This document shows, piece after piece, positions 1-15,654 of a stretch of 31,844 bases of DNA. Numbering within the stretch: position 1 is the first letter of the stretch; the number at the start of each line of letters is the position of its first letter. Under the pieces are notes generated by a model. The model did not search any database. It worked only from the letters and a program-made list of their open reading frames with translations, and was not told the DNA's origin. A program made the translations under genes and the position numbers. The stretch is from Paulinella micropora (Eukaryota > Cercozoa > Imbricatea > Euglyphida), in assembly GCA_009731375.1 (NCBI GenBank), contig BJOX01000093.1, positions 316,213 to 348,056 of the forward strand, written 5' to 3'.

Positions 1-304
1 CTTTCTCGCTTGTTGAGCCCGGAATAAAACCCACAGTGCTCTGTCGGTTTATACTAGACTGTCGAACAGTCTCGAAACTCCATCTGCTTACTGGGTCCTC
101 TGTAATGGAGGTGGGAGCTCGTTCTGCAAGGGGCGCTTATGGAACGAGCCCTGGCCCCGCCTGGTACTAGGGAGCTTTGGTATCGCCTGTATCAGTCCCT
201 TCCGTGCAAACATCACGGCTTAGCTGGGCATCGGGTTAATACTTTACCCACAGACTTCCTTGGTTGACGAAATCAGAAGCTCCTTTTACATTAGTCGATA
301 TCTC
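1..304 (+). repeat. Dispersed repeat R1, copy 1 (left end cut by window)
   Basis: Non-microsatellite block that recurs at 2512-2828 with only a few substitutions and small indels, and in part at 9587-9689. Both full copies run directly into a (TCTA)n tract, so the microsatellite looks like the 3' tail of the repeat. I see no clear tRNA-type A/B boxes and no convincing coding capacity. A tailed non-autonomous retroposon is possible; the family is not recognised. Confidence 0.75.
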
Positions 305-364
<60 letters not shown>

Positions 365-480
365 CTATCTACTATCTATCTATCTATCCATCCATCTATC
401 TATCCATCCATCCATCCATCCATCCCTCCATCCGTCCATCCATCCATCCATCCATCCATCCATCTCTCTATATACCTATC
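305..480. repeat. (TCTA)n then (TCCA)n microsatellite
   Basis: Nearly pure TCTA units switch to TCCA units around 387, with scattered variants. This is the 3' tail region of R1 copy 1. Confidence 0.95.
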
Positions 481-785
481 TGTCAGCGGAAAGCTATCTC
501 AATTTGTGGGCGATCGACTTTTCCCTGCAGCCACAGTTGCTCCTGAGCTATTCCAACCTAAAGGTACTTTTGTTTGTTTGTTTGTTTGTTTGTTTTGTTT
601 GTTTGTATGTTTTGTTTGTTTTTATGTTTTGCATGTTTTGTATGTTTTGTATGTTCTGTATGTTTTGTATGTTTTGTATGTTTTGTATGTCATGGAGCTA
701 TTAACCTAGTGGTATATGCATGTAAGTTTTTATGTAAGTGTGTATGCATGTGTGTATGAAAGTGTGTGCAATCACCTATTACATA
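481..785. repeat. Short cores with (TTTG)n and (TGTTTTGTA)n
   Basis: A non-repetitive core at 481-568 ends in GAGCTATTCC...AAAGGTAC, then TTTG and TGTTTTGTA/TGTTCTGTA units run to about 690. A second related core (GGAGCTATTAACCTAGTGG) follows at 694-712. No gene is seen. Confidence 0.7.
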
Positions 786-792
786 TATAGAA

Positions 793-795
<3 letters not shown>

Positions 796-871
<76 letters not shown>

Positions 872-935
872 CGTGTGTGTGTGTGTGTAATATTTTCTAT
901 AAATTAAGAACATTTTTATTTCCTACACACACGCA

Positions 936-967
<32 letters not shown>

Positions 968-1305
968 CCACCACTGCAAAGGAGCTATTCAAGCACAAAG
1001 GTTTCATGCATAGATACATAGATACATACATACATACATATATACATACATACATACATACATACATGCATGCATACATACATACATACATACATGCATG
1101 CATACATGCATACATACATACATACATACATACATACATACATACATACTTACATAGACATACATACATGATGCAGGCCGACAGACAGACAGACAGACAT
1201 ACATACATACATACATACATACATGCAGACGGGCATACATACAGACACATACATAAAGACATAAATACAGACATACATACAGACATGCATACATACATAC
1301 ATACA
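796..1305. repeat. (TA)n, (GT)n and (CATA)n/(CAGA)n tracts
   Basis: TA dinucleotides at 796-867, GT at 876-888 and TA at 937-965. A core at 966-1013 contains GGAGCTATTCAAGCAC and is related to the cores at 543 and 694. It is followed by CATA units with CATG and CAGA variants. No gene is seen. Confidence 0.9.
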
Positions 1306-1545
1306 GGAGGGATCGAGTTAGTGCTTATCAGACAGTACAGACATACATACAGACAGGATATGGATATGGATATGGATATGGATATGGATATGGATATGGA
1401 TATGGATATGGATATGGATATGGATATGGATATGGATATGGATATGGATGATATGGATATGGATATGGATGCATACATGCATACATACAGGAGGGATTGA
1501 GTCAGTGCTTATCAAAGCCGGACCTCAGGGGCCTATGCAGGTGTG
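1306..1545. repeat. Duplicated core flanking a (GGATAT)n hexanucleotide array
   Basis: A core reading CAGGAGGGATYGAGTYAGTG occurs at about 1303 and again at about 1488. Between the copies lie about 19 units of GGATAT (1356-1470) with one 3-bp interruption near 1449. The second core continues through CCGGACCTCAGGGGCCTATG to a CAGGT just before the next microsatellite. Confidence 0.85.
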
Positions 1546-2282
<737 letters not shown>

Positions 2283-2316
2283 ACTAATTAACCTGGACCA
2301 CAAGGGCCACTGCAGG

Positions 2317-2361
<45 letters not shown>

Positions 2362-2487
2362 TTTGAAATGGGTGCCATCTGTCGAGAGATAGAGAATTAG
2401 GGGATGGTGTGGGTGTGCTGGGCCCGTGGCGGGGTGCCTTATGTGTGCCTAGCCATACGCCTATAAGTCACATGCCGAAATAGCGAC
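2283..2487. repeat. Core, short (TCTA)n, and unique DNA before R1
   Basis: The core AACCTGGACCACAAGGGCC ending in GCAGGT abuts TCTA units (2320-2359). The core start recurs at 3063. The unique stretch at 2360-2487 includes GTGCTGGGCCCGTGGCGGGG, closely matched at 7991-8010. No gene is seen. Confidence 0.6.
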
Positions 2488-2827
2488 GGGAAGCACAATC
2501 CTGTTCCCTCAGGGTGCCCTTTCTCTCTTGTTGAGCCCGGAATAAAACCCACAGTGCTCTGTCGGTTTATACTAGACTGTCGAACAGTCTCGAAACTCCA
2601 TCTGCTTACTGGGCCCTCTGTAATGGAGGTGGGAGCTCGTTCTGCAAGGGGCGCTTTATGGAACGAGCCCTGGCCCCGCCTGGTACTAGGGAGCTTTGGT
2701 ATTGCCTGTATCAGTCCCTTCCGTGCAAACATCACGGCTTAGCTGGGCATCGGGTTAATACTTTACCCACAGACTTCCTGGTTGACGAAATCAGAAGCTC
2801 CTTTTTTCTGACATTAGTCGATATTTC

Positions 2828-2828
<1 letters not shown>
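2488..2828 (+). repeat. Dispersed repeat R1, copy 2 (most complete)
   Basis: Matches 1-304 almost base for base from 2512 on; the differences are a few single-base changes and short indels. Its left part (from GGGAAGCACAATCCTG) matches the fragment at 9587-9689. It ends in a (TCTA)n tail. Confidence 0.8.
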
Positions 2829-2916
<88 letters not shown>

Positions 2917-2941
2917 ATCTAATCTAATCTATTCTATCTAT

Positions 2942-2989
<48 letters not shown>

Positions 2990-3006
2990 ATCTATCTATC
3001 TATCTA

Positions 3007-3063
<57 letters not shown>

Positions 3064-3212
3064 ACCTGGACCACAAACGCGTTTGCAAGTGTATGTATGT
3101 ATGTATGTATGTATGTATGCATGCATATGTATGTATGTATGTATGTATGTATGATTGTATGTATGATTGTATGTATGTATGTATGTATGTATGTATGTAT
3201 GTATGTATGTGC
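2829..3212. repeat. (TCTA)n and (TATG)n with intervening core
   Basis: TCTA units with TCTAA variants run to 3062. A core reading AACCTGGACCACAAACGCG, the same family as the core at 2288, is followed by TATG units from 3092. Confidence 0.9.
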
Positions 3213-3279
3213 ATTTTTCGAGTCATATCATTATTGCCATTGCTATTATGATGATTGACATTATTCTATCTGTCTATTT

Positions 3280-3816
3280 GCCTACCTACCTACCTACCTA
3301 CCTACCTACCTACCTACCTACCAACCCTACCTATCAACCCAACCTAGCTGCCTACCTACCTGCCTACCTATCTACCTATCTACCTATATACATATATTTC
3401 TCTGAATAGACCATATTTCCGAGGTTGATGGGCGTCCTACCCACCTACCTGCCTACCTACCTACCTACCTACCTACCTACCAACCCAACCTACCTGCCTA
3501 CCTACCTGCCTACCTATCTACCTATCTACCTATATACATATATTTCGCTGAATATAGCATATTGCCAAGGTTGATGGGCGGCCTACCCACCTACCTGCCT
3601 ACCTATCTACCTACCTACCTACCTACCTACCTACCTACCTACTTACCTACTTACCTACCTACCTACCTACCTACCTACCTACCAACCCACCTACCAACCC
3701 AACCTACCTGCCTACCTACCTACCTGCCTATCTACCTATGTACCTATATAATAATAAAAATAGTACTAATAATAATGATAATAATAATAATAATAATACT
3801 TATACTAATAATAATG

Positions 3817-3849
<33 letters not shown>

Positions 3850-3937
3850 GTAACAATATTTCTCTGAATAGAGCATATTGCCGAGGTTGATGGGCGGGCC
3901 TTACTGTATCTTCCACTATCTCCAAGATTACTCGTAA
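3280..3937. repeat. Compound array: (CCTA)n plus a GAGGTTGATGGGCG core, 3 copies
   Basis: CCTA/CCAA/CTGC variant blocks alternate with a core beginning at TTTCTCTGAATA or TTTCGCTGAATA and ending CGAGGTTGATGGGCG or a close variant. Cores lie at about 3397, 3542 and 3859, and the first two are about 145 bp apart. The third copy follows an (ATA)n block (3759-3855). Confidence 0.85.
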
Positions 3938-3938
3938 C

Positions 3939-4018
<80 letters not shown>

Positions 4019-4227
4019 GTTGGGTTGTTTGTGCTTGTTTCTAATATGTGTGTCTAATATGTGTGTGTGTGTGTGTCTGTCTGTCTGTCTTTAATATATA
4101 TGATTGTGTGTTTGTGTGTGTGTCTAATATGCGTGTGTGTCTAATATGTGTGTGTGTGTGTGTCTAATATGTCTGTGTCCAATATGTGTTTGTGTGTGTG
4201 TGTGTTTGCTTGTGTGTGTGTGTTTGC

Positions 4228-4268
<41 letters not shown>

Positions 4269-4549
4269 TGTGTTTGTGTGTCTGTCTGTTTGTCTGACTG
4301 TCTTTAATATATATGTTTGCTTGCGTGTGTATATAATTTGAAAAAAGTCACTGTATGTATGTATGCATGTATTGTATGTATGTATTGTATGTATGTATGT
4401 ATGTATGTATGTATGTATGTATTCATGTTTGTATGTATGTATGTATGTATGTATGTATTTATGTATGTATGCATGTATGTATGTATGTATGTATGTATGT
4501 ATGTATGTATGTATAGGGGTTTAGATTCACAAGGCATGGCGTATCAGGT
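3938..4549. repeat. (TCTA)n, (TG)n with TCTAATATG interruptions, (TATG)n
   Basis: TCTA at 3938-4018. A TG-rich tract at 4030-4310 carries several 'GTCTAATATG' interruptions. TATG units follow at 4352-4514. The core at 4515-4549 contains CAAGGCATGGCGTATCAGG. No gene is seen. Confidence 0.9.
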
Positions 4550-5400
<851 letters not shown>

Positions 5401-5401
5401 G

Positions 5402-5452
5402 NNNNNNNNNNNNNNNNNNNNNNNNNNNNNNNNNNNNNNNNNNNNNNNNNNN
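5402..5452. other. Assembly gap (51 N)
   Basis: Unresolved bases between GATA and GA repeats. Confidence 1.
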
Positions 5453-5536
<84 letters not shown>

Positions 5537-5606
5537 GAGAGAGAAAGCAGGGCATGGTGTATTGGGTGAGACAACACTCTCAACACACATATTTGTACAT
5601 GATATC

Positions 5607-5648
<42 letters not shown>

Positions 5649-5937
5649 CAGAGAGAGAAAGAGAGAGAATGTGTCTCAGTCTCTATGTACATAAAATCCT
5701 GTGTGAAAATGTATCTATGTGTGTGTGCGTGTGTGTACATACATACATACATACATACATACATACATACATACAACGTACGTACATACACACAATACAC
5801 ACAATACACAAAATACATACATACATACACACATACATACATACATTCACTATATAGGAAAGTCGTGTGTATGGGGCGATCAGGCAAGCAGGAGAGCTGT
5901 TAGCCTTACCGACAGGCCTCGCAGGTCAAACAGTATC
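5453..5937. repeat. (GA)n and (CATA)n with short cores
   Basis: GA dinucleotides surround a core (CAGGGCATGGTGTATTGGG, about 5548) that resembles the core at 4530. CATA units with CGTA and CACA variants run from 5735 to 5847. The unique stretch 5850-5937 ends CTCGCAGGTCAAACAG before TCTA. No gene is seen. Confidence 0.85.
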
Positions 5938-5942
5938 TATCC

Positions 5943-6010
<68 letters not shown>

Positions 6011-6240
6011 CTCTATCTATCTCTCTATCTATCTCTCTATCTACCTATATAATTATATACATACATACATACGTACATACATACATACATACGTACATAC
6101 ATACAAACACAATAAGGAATAGTGAAAAATTTCGGCCACCACAAATTTCGGCAAAAAAACAACGTATCTCGCGTTGAAAAGTTGGGAGGAATTCCGGCCA
6201 TCCAAAGTTGGGAGAATTCCGGCATCTATCTATCTATCTA

Positions 6241-6296
<56 letters not shown>

Positions 6297-6305
6297 CCTC
6301 TATCT
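5938..6305. repeat. (TCTA)n, (CATA)n and a small internal duplication
   Basis: TCTA at 5938-6045 and CATA at 6058-6105. The unique stretch 6110-6222 holds two short direct repeats: AAATTTCGGC twice, and AAAGTTGGGA followed by AATTCCGGC twice. TCTA resumes at 6223. Confidence 0.85.
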
Positions 6306-6510
6306 AGGTCCCTTCGGGGGTTTAGGCCTTATACAATGTCATTATTGTAGCTTGCGCAAGCTTACGGTGCTCAAAACACTTGGACTAACGGCTTCCTTTT
6401 CTTTCCCTTCTTCCTTATCCTCCCCACTCTCCATTCCTAGATTGCCTTTTTCTTAAATGTCCTCCTCTTCTTTTTTCCAGAACACAGTCTACCCGTGATT
6501 CCCATCCCGG
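6306..6510. other. Unique stretch, no gene recognised
   Basis: Non-repetitive DNA with a 14-bp palindrome AGCTTGCGCAAGCT at 6349-6362 and a pyrimidine-rich stretch ending TTTTTTCCAG at 6471-6480. I see no reading frame with recognisable protein character. Confidence 0.5.
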
Positions 6511-6589
6511 ACACATGCACAGTACACAAATTACTGTTTGATGTGAAACTGCTTTCCTTTGCAAGGACTACATTCCTTTGCGACATCTC

Positions 6590-6590
<1 letters not shown>
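6511..6590 (+). repeat. Dispersed repeat R2, copy 1, with (TCTA)n tail
   Basis: An 80-bp block that matches 9797-9876 with two substitutions. Both copies pass straight into (TCTA)n. The last bases before the tail (CGACATCTCA) resemble the end of R1 (CGATATCTCA), which suggests a shared 3' end. The left boundary is uncertain because the other copy begins at a gap. Confidence 0.75.
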
Positions 6591-6640
<50 letters not shown>

Positions 6641-6794
6641 AATATCATATATCTGTATCGCAGTATTAATCAATCTCTATAATACGATTTCAGGCAGCCG
6701 TAATACATGGGAAAGAATATATATATATACATAAATATATATATATATAATATATTTCTGTATATATATATATATATTTCTATATATATATTTC

Positions 6795-6827
<33 letters not shown>

Positions 6828-6836
6828 ATATAATAC

Positions 6837-6902
<66 letters not shown>

Positions 6903-6917
6903 TGCGTGTGTGTGTGT
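6591..6917. repeat. (TCTA)n then (TA)n
   Basis: TCTA to about 6640, a short core at 6641-6715 with GCCGTAATACATGGGAAAG (a possible diverged member of the next array's core), then TA-rich sequence to 6900. Confidence 0.85.
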
Positions 6918-6961
6918 GATGGTCTGTAGGCGATGTAATACAAGGAAAGCTACTGTGCTGG

Positions 6962-6992
<31 letters not shown>

Positions 6993-7054
6993 ATATGTGT
7001 GTGTGTGTGTGATGGTCTGTAGGCGATGTAATACAAGGAAAGCTACTGTGCTGG

Positions 7055-7088
<34 letters not shown>

Positions 7089-7168
7089 GTATAATATGTA
7101 TGTGTGTGTATGTGTTTGGTGTGTGATGGTGTGTGTAGGCGATGTAATACAAGGAAAGCTACTGTGCT

Positions 7169-7239
<71 letters not shown>

Positions 7240-7306
7240 TATATTTATAATATGTGTGTGTGTGTGTGATGGTCTGTAGGCGATGTACAAGGAAAGCTAC
7301 TGTGCT

Positions 7307-7343
<37 letters not shown>

Positions 7344-7718
7344 GTGTGTGTGTGTGTGATGGTCTGTAGGCGATGTAATACAAGGAAAGCTACTGTGCTG
7401 GATATATATATATTATATATATATACATATACATATATATATATATGTACACATATATACATATATATGTATATATAATATGTGTGTGTGTGTGTGATGG
7501 TCTGTAGGCGATGTAATACAAGGAAACCTACTGTGCTGTTGTATATATATATATATATATATAATATATGTGTGTGTATGTGTGTGTGTGTGTGTGATGG
7601 TCTGTAGGCGATGTAATACAAGGAAAGCTACTGTGCTGGATATATATATATGTATATAATATGTGTGTGTGTTTGTGATGGTGTGTAGGCGATGTAATAC
7701 AAGGAAAGCTACTGTGCT

Positions 7719-7760
<42 letters not shown>

Positions 7761-7824
7761 CATGTGTGTGTGTGTGATGGTCTGTAGGCGATGTAATGCA
7801 AGGAAAGCTACTGTGCTGGATATA

Positions 7825-7873
<49 letters not shown>

Positions 7874-7996
7874 ATGTATATTTATATATATATATCCATA
7901 TATATATGTGTATATATATCTATATAATATGTGTGTGTGTGTGTGTGTGTGTGATGGTCTGTAGGAGATGTAATACAAGGAAAGCTACTGTGCTGG
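6918..7996 (+). repeat. Compound tandem array: about 44-bp core plus (TA)n/(TG)n, 10 copies
   Basis: The core contains TCTGTAGGCGATGTAATAC and ends GCTACTGTGCTGG. Copies lie at 6918, 7011, 7125, 7268, 7358, 7496, 7596, 7677, 7776 and 7953. Each is preceded by (TG)n, and copies 1-9 are followed by (TA)n of very different length. Copy 4 has a small deletion; the last copy runs into CCCGTGGCGGAGTTTGCAGG instead of TA. Cores are far better conserved than the microsatellite between them. Confidence 0.95.
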
Positions 7997-8015
7997 CCCG
8001 TGGCGGAGTTTGCAG

Positions 8016-8083
<68 letters not shown>

Positions 8084-8294
8084 GTGCCCTTTGTTAACAA
8101 CATGACACACACACTCATACAGGCATGCATGTTTGAATACTGTGTGTAAAAAATACCCCCCCCCCCCTTTTTATTATTATTATTATTACTTTCTCCTCCT
8201 TTTTGTCGATGCTGTCGCCGTTATTCTAATATGTAAAATAGCACAAAAGCAAACATTATATATATATATATATATATATATAAGTGTAATGGAA
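7997..8294. repeat. (TG)n/(AG)n and unique spacer
   Basis: TG then AG units run to 8077. Unique DNA at 8078-8258 contains a C run (8157-8167) and (TTA)n. TA units follow. No gene is seen. Confidence 0.8.
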
Positions 8295-9558
<1,264 letters not shown>

Positions 9559-9586
9559 ATATATCCATCTATCTATCTATCTATCT

Positions 9587-9689
9587 GGGAAGCACAATCC
9601 TGTTCCCTCAGGGTGCCCTTTCTCGCTTGTTGAGCCCGGAATAAAACCCACAGTGCTCTGTCGGTTTATACTAGACTGTCGACAGTCCT
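9587..9689 (+). repeat. Dispersed repeat R1, copy 3 (fragment into gap)
   Basis: Matches 2488-2590 until GACTGTCGACAGTC, where a 107-base gap begins. Confidence 0.8.
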
Positions 9690-9796
9690 NNNNNNNNNNN
9701 NNNNNNNNNNNNNNNNNNNNNNNNNNNNNNNNNNNNNNNNNNNNNNNNNNNNNNNNNNNNNNNNNNNNNNNNNNNNNNNNNNNNNNNNNNNNNNNN
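9690..9796. other. Assembly gap (107 N)
   Basis: Separates an R1 fragment from an R2 copy. Confidence 1.
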
Positions 9797-9875
9797 ACAC
9801 ATGCACAGTACACAAATTATTGTTTGATGTGAAACTGCGTTCCTTTGCAAGGACTACATTCCTTTGCGACATCTC

Positions 9876-9876
<1 letters not shown>
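9797..9876 (+). repeat. Dispersed repeat R2, copy 2
   Basis: Matches 6511-6590 with two substitutions and is followed by (TCTA)n. The left end is hidden by the gap. Confidence 0.75.
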
Positions 9877-11147
<1,271 letters not shown>

Positions 11148-11899
11148 NNNNNNNNNNNNNNNNNNNNNNNNNNNNNNNNNNNNNNNNNNNNNNNNNNNNN
11201 NNNNNNNNNNNNNNNNNNNNNNNNNNNNNNNNNNNNNNNNNNNNNNNNNNNNNNNNNNNNNNNNNNNNNNNNNNNNNNNNNNNNNNNNNNNNNNNNNNNN
11301 NNNNNNNNNNNNNNNNNNNNNNNNNNNNNNNNNNNNNNNNNNNNNNNNNNNNNNNNNNNNNNNNNNNNNNNNNNNNNNNNNNNNNNNNNNNNNNNNNNNN
11401 NNNNNNNNNNNNNNNNNNNNNNNNNNNNNNNNNNNNNNNNNNNNNNNNNNNNNNNNNNNNNNNNNNNNNNNNNNNNNNNNNNNNNNNNNNNNNNNNNNNN
11501 NNNNNNNNNNNNNNNNNNNNNNNNNNNNNNNNNNNNNNNNNNNNNNNNNNNNNNNNNNNNNNNNNNNNNNNNNNNNNNNNNNNNNNNNNNNNNNNNNNNN
11601 NNNNNNNNNNNNNNNNNNNNNNNNNNNNNNNNNNNNNNNNNNNNNNNNNNNNNNNNNNNNNNNNNNNNNNNNNNNNNNNNNNNNNNNNNNNNNNNNNNNN
11701 NNNNNNNNNNNNNNNNNNNNNNNNNNNNNNNNNNNNNNNNNNNNNNNNNNNNNNNNNNNNNNNNNNNNNNNNNNNNNNNNNNNNNNNNNNNNNNNNNNNN
11801 NNNNNNNNNNNNNNNNNNNNNNNNNNNNNNNNNNNNNNNNNNNNNNNNNNNNNNNNNNNNNNNNNNNNNNNNNNNNNNNNNNNNNNNNNNNNNNNNNNN
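11148..11899. other. Assembly gap (752 N)
   Basis: Gap between a T run and an (ACT)n array. Confidence 1.
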
Positions 11900-11947
<48 letters not shown>

Positions 11948-11948
11948 G

Positions 11949-12002
<54 letters not shown>

Positions 12003-12015
12003 TTACTACTACTAT

Positions 12016-12058
<43 letters not shown>

Positions 12059-12256
12059 GCTACCTATTACCATTACTACACTTCTACTACGACTTTTATT
12101 ACTTCTACTACTTCTATTTTTGCTTTTACTGCCACTTCACTTCTCACACTGCTGCTGCTATTCCCGTTCCCTCTACGTTTACTACTACTACTACTACTGC
12201 TACTCTCTCTCTCTCTCTCTCTCTCTCTCCCTGCATTTCTCTCAGCTCTCCTCGCT
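11900..12256. repeat. (ACT)n trinucleotide array and (TC)n
   Basis: About 160 bp of ACT units with a few GCT/ATT variants, degenerate ACT/CTT sequence to 12197, then (TC)n. Confidence 0.9.
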
Positions 12257-12600
12257 TGAAAGGGTGTCCAACGTAACGGTTAGCGAAATCGATAGTCGCG
12301 CGGATTATCCCGATGCCAATAATGTCCCTGCCGGACCGGCCGTGCAATTAAAAAGGTATGTATGTATGTATGTATGTATGTATGTATGTATGTATGTATG
12401 TATGTATGTATGTATGTATGTATGTATGTATGTCCCTGGCGGAGCGGCCGTGCAATTTAAAAGGTATGTATGTATGTATGTATGTATGTATGTATGTATG
12501 TATGTATGTATGTATGTATGTATGTATGTTATGTATGTTATGTATGTATGTATGTATGTATGTATGTGTTTGTTTGTATGTTATATAGTATAAGTTCCGC
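12257..12600. repeat. Two-copy core CGGCCGTGCAATT plus (TATG)n
   Basis: Cores at about 12325 and 12432 share a GTCCCTG start, CGGCCGTGCAATT and AAAAGGTATG, each followed directly by TATG units. The GC-rich stretch upstream of the first (12257-12320) is unique and not recognised. Confidence 0.85.
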
Positions 12601-12641
12601 GCCACCGACACTGAGTGGACCTGTTTTTAGCCTGGTATATT

Positions 12642-12685
<44 letters not shown>

Positions 12686-12686
12686 C

Positions 12687-12719
<33 letters not shown>

Positions 12720-12880
12720 TGTATGAATGTATGTATGCATGTATGTATGTATGTATGTGTACACTTAGTGGACCTGTTTTTAGCCTGGTATGTATGCATG
12801 TATGTATGTATGTATGTATGTATGTATGTATGTATGTATGTACGTGTACACTTAGTGGACCCGTTTTTAGCCTGGTAATA

Positions 12881-12911
<31 letters not shown>

Positions 12912-13073
12912 TGTATGTATGTATGTATGTATGTATGTACGTGTACACTTAGTGACCCGTTTTCAGCCTGGTAAGAATATGTATGTATGTATGCATGTAT
13001 GAATGTATGTATGTATGTATGCATGTAAGTATGTACGTGTACACTTAGTGGACCTGTTTTTAGCCTGGTAAGA

Positions 13074-13104
<31 letters not shown>

Positions 13105-13248
13105 TGTATGTATGTACGTGTACACTTAGTGGACCTGTTTTTAGCCTGGTAAGAATATGTATGTATGCATGTATGTATGAATTTATGTATGTATGTATGT
13201 ATGTATGTATGTATGTATGTGTACACTGAGTGGACCTGTTTTTAGCCT

Positions 13249-13288
<40 letters not shown>

Positions 13289-13297
13289 TATATAGAC

Positions 13298-13330
<33 letters not shown>

Positions 13331-13459
13331 TGTGTACACTTAGTGGACCCGTTTTCAGCCTGGTATGAATATGTGTATGTATGTATGCATGTATGTATGT
13401 ATGTATGTATGTATGTATGTACGTGTACACTTAGTGGACCCGTTTTTAGCCTGGTAAGA

Positions 13460-13490
<31 letters not shown>

Positions 13491-13619
13491 TGTATGTGTA
13501 CACTGAGTGGACCTGTTTTTAGCCTGGTATGTTTGTATATATATATATATACATACATGTATGTATGTGTGTATGTATGTACGTGTACACTTAGTGGACC
13601 TGTTTTTAGCCTGGTAAGA

Positions 13620-13650
<31 letters not shown>

Positions 13651-13737
13651 TGTATGTATGTATGTATGTATGTATGTATGTATGTGTACACTGAGTGGAC
13701 CTGTTTTTAGCCTGGTATGTTTGTATATATATATACA

Positions 13738-13776
<39 letters not shown>

Positions 13777-13861
13777 GTATGTATGTATGCATGTATGTAT
13801 GTATGTATGTATGTATGTATGTACGTGTACACTTAGTGGACCTGTTTTTAGCCTGGTAAGA

Positions 13862-13892
<31 letters not shown>

Positions 13893-13960
13893 TGTATGTA
13901 TGTATGCATGTATGTATGTATGTATGTGTACTTAGTGGACCCGTTTTCAGCCTGTTATGA
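12601..13960 (+). repeat. Compound tandem array: GTGGACCTGTTTTTAGCC core, 14 copies in two subtypes
   Basis: Cores lie at about 12608, 12759, 12845, 12942, 13039, 13119, 13221, 13333, 13423, 13497, 13583, 13685, 13825 and 13927, with variable microsatellite between them. Ten copies read ACTTAGTG and are followed by TATG units. Four (12608, 13221, 13497, 13685) read ACTGAGTGG and are all followed by (TA)n. Many copies end CCTGGTAAGAATATG. The subtype pattern indicates higher-order duplication. Confidence 0.95.
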
Positions 13961-14174
13961 ATATGTGTATGTATGTATGTATGTATGTATGTATGTATGT
14001 ATTCATACACATGTTCGTATTAATATATGAATTTATGAATGTATGAATGAATCAATAAATGCCATGTGCTATGTGTGCATGTGTATGTATGTTTGTATGA
14101 AGGCCACAGTCAACAAAGACGGAAGTACCAACATGAACATTCTTACATACGCGGTCAGCTAGCTAGCTAGCTAC

Positions 14175-14250
<76 letters not shown>

Positions 14251-14453
14251 ACCTACCTACCTACCTACCTACCTACCTGCCTACCTACCTACCTACCTAC
14301 CTACCTCCCTATCTTTCTTTCTACCTATCTATGTTAGGTAATAGTTGGAAGAATCCCCTATTCCGTACTTATCTTTCTATCTATGTTATGTTAGGTAACC
14401 GTTGGAAGGAACCCCAGTCCCGTGTGGGTCATATCACTGTACCAAGGTCTGAT

Positions 14454-14494
<41 letters not shown>

Positions 14495-14518
14495 GGGGGG
14501 GGGGGGGGGTTTTTTTTT
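13961..14518. repeat. (TATG)n, unique spacer, (TCTA)n/(CCTA)n, short paired cores
   Basis: Unique DNA at 14010-14157 shows no gene. TCTA then CCTA follow. Paired cores at 14333 and 14391 share GTTAGGTAA and GTTGGAAG. AG units precede an A-G-T homopolymer ladder at the gap edge. Confidence 0.8.
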
Positions 14519-14951
14519 NNNNNNNNNNNNNNNNNNNNNNNNNNNNNNNNNNNNNNNNNNNNNNNNNNNNNNNNNNNNNNNNNNNNNNNNNNNNNNNNNN
14601 NNNNNNNNNNNNNNNNNNNNNNNNNNNNNNNNNNNNNNNNNNNNNNNNNNNNNNNNNNNNNNNNNNNNNNNNNNNNNNNNNNNNNNNNNNNNNNNNNNNN
14701 NNNNNNNNNNNNNNNNNNNNNNNNNNNNNNNNNNNNNNNNNNNNNNNNNNNNNNNNNNNNNNNNNNNNNNNNNNNNNNNNNNNNNNNNNNNNNNNNNNNN
14801 NNNNNNNNNNNNNNNNNNNNNNNNNNNNNNNNNNNNNNNNNNNNNNNNNNNNNNNNNNNNNNNNNNNNNNNNNNNNNNNNNNNNNNNNNNNNNNNNNNNN
14901 NNNNNNNNNNNNNNNNNNNNNNNNNNNNNNNNNNNNNNNNNNNNNNNNNNN
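14519..14951. other. Assembly gap (433 N)
   Basis: Flanked by poly-G/poly-T on the left and poly-G on the right. Confidence 1.
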
Positions 14952-15275
14952 GGGGGGGGGGGGGGCAGAGGGAGGTTCTGAAAAGGAAACATGTACCCTT
15001 GATAGCTACATCATAAACCGGAAGAGAGAGAGAGAGAGAGAGAGAGTAGGAAGGAACCTCAGGCTCATTTTCCTCTAACAAGGTCTGATTACATTACATA
15101 CATTACATATATACATTACATATATACATTACATACATACATGACATACATACATTGCATACATCCCTCTACCAAGGTTCTTCTTACATTGCGTACATAC
15201 ATGACGTACATACATTACATACATACATTACATGCATACATTATATACATGCATTTCCCTCTACCAAGGTTGGAT
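14952..15275. repeat. G run, (AG)n, (CATA)n/(CATTA)n with ACCAAGGT cores
   Basis: Cores ending ACAAGGTCTGAT, ACCAAGGTTC and ACCAAGGTTG (about 15079, 15171, 15264) precede or follow CATA/CATTACATA units. No gene is seen. Confidence 0.75.
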
Positions 15276-15278
15276 AGA

Positions 15279-15317
<39 letters not shown>

Positions 15318-15438
15318 GTTGTTGTTGTTATTATTATTGGTATCATTATTATTATTATTATTATTATTATCATCATCATCATCATCATCATTATCATCAT
15401 CATCATCATCATCATCATTATTATTATTATTATGATTA

Positions 15439-15533
<95 letters not shown>

Positions 15534-15610
15534 GATTATTATTGTTATTACTACTACTACTACTATTATCATTATTATTATTATCATTATTATTATTGTT
15601 ATTATTATTA

Positions 15611-15654
<44 letters not shown>

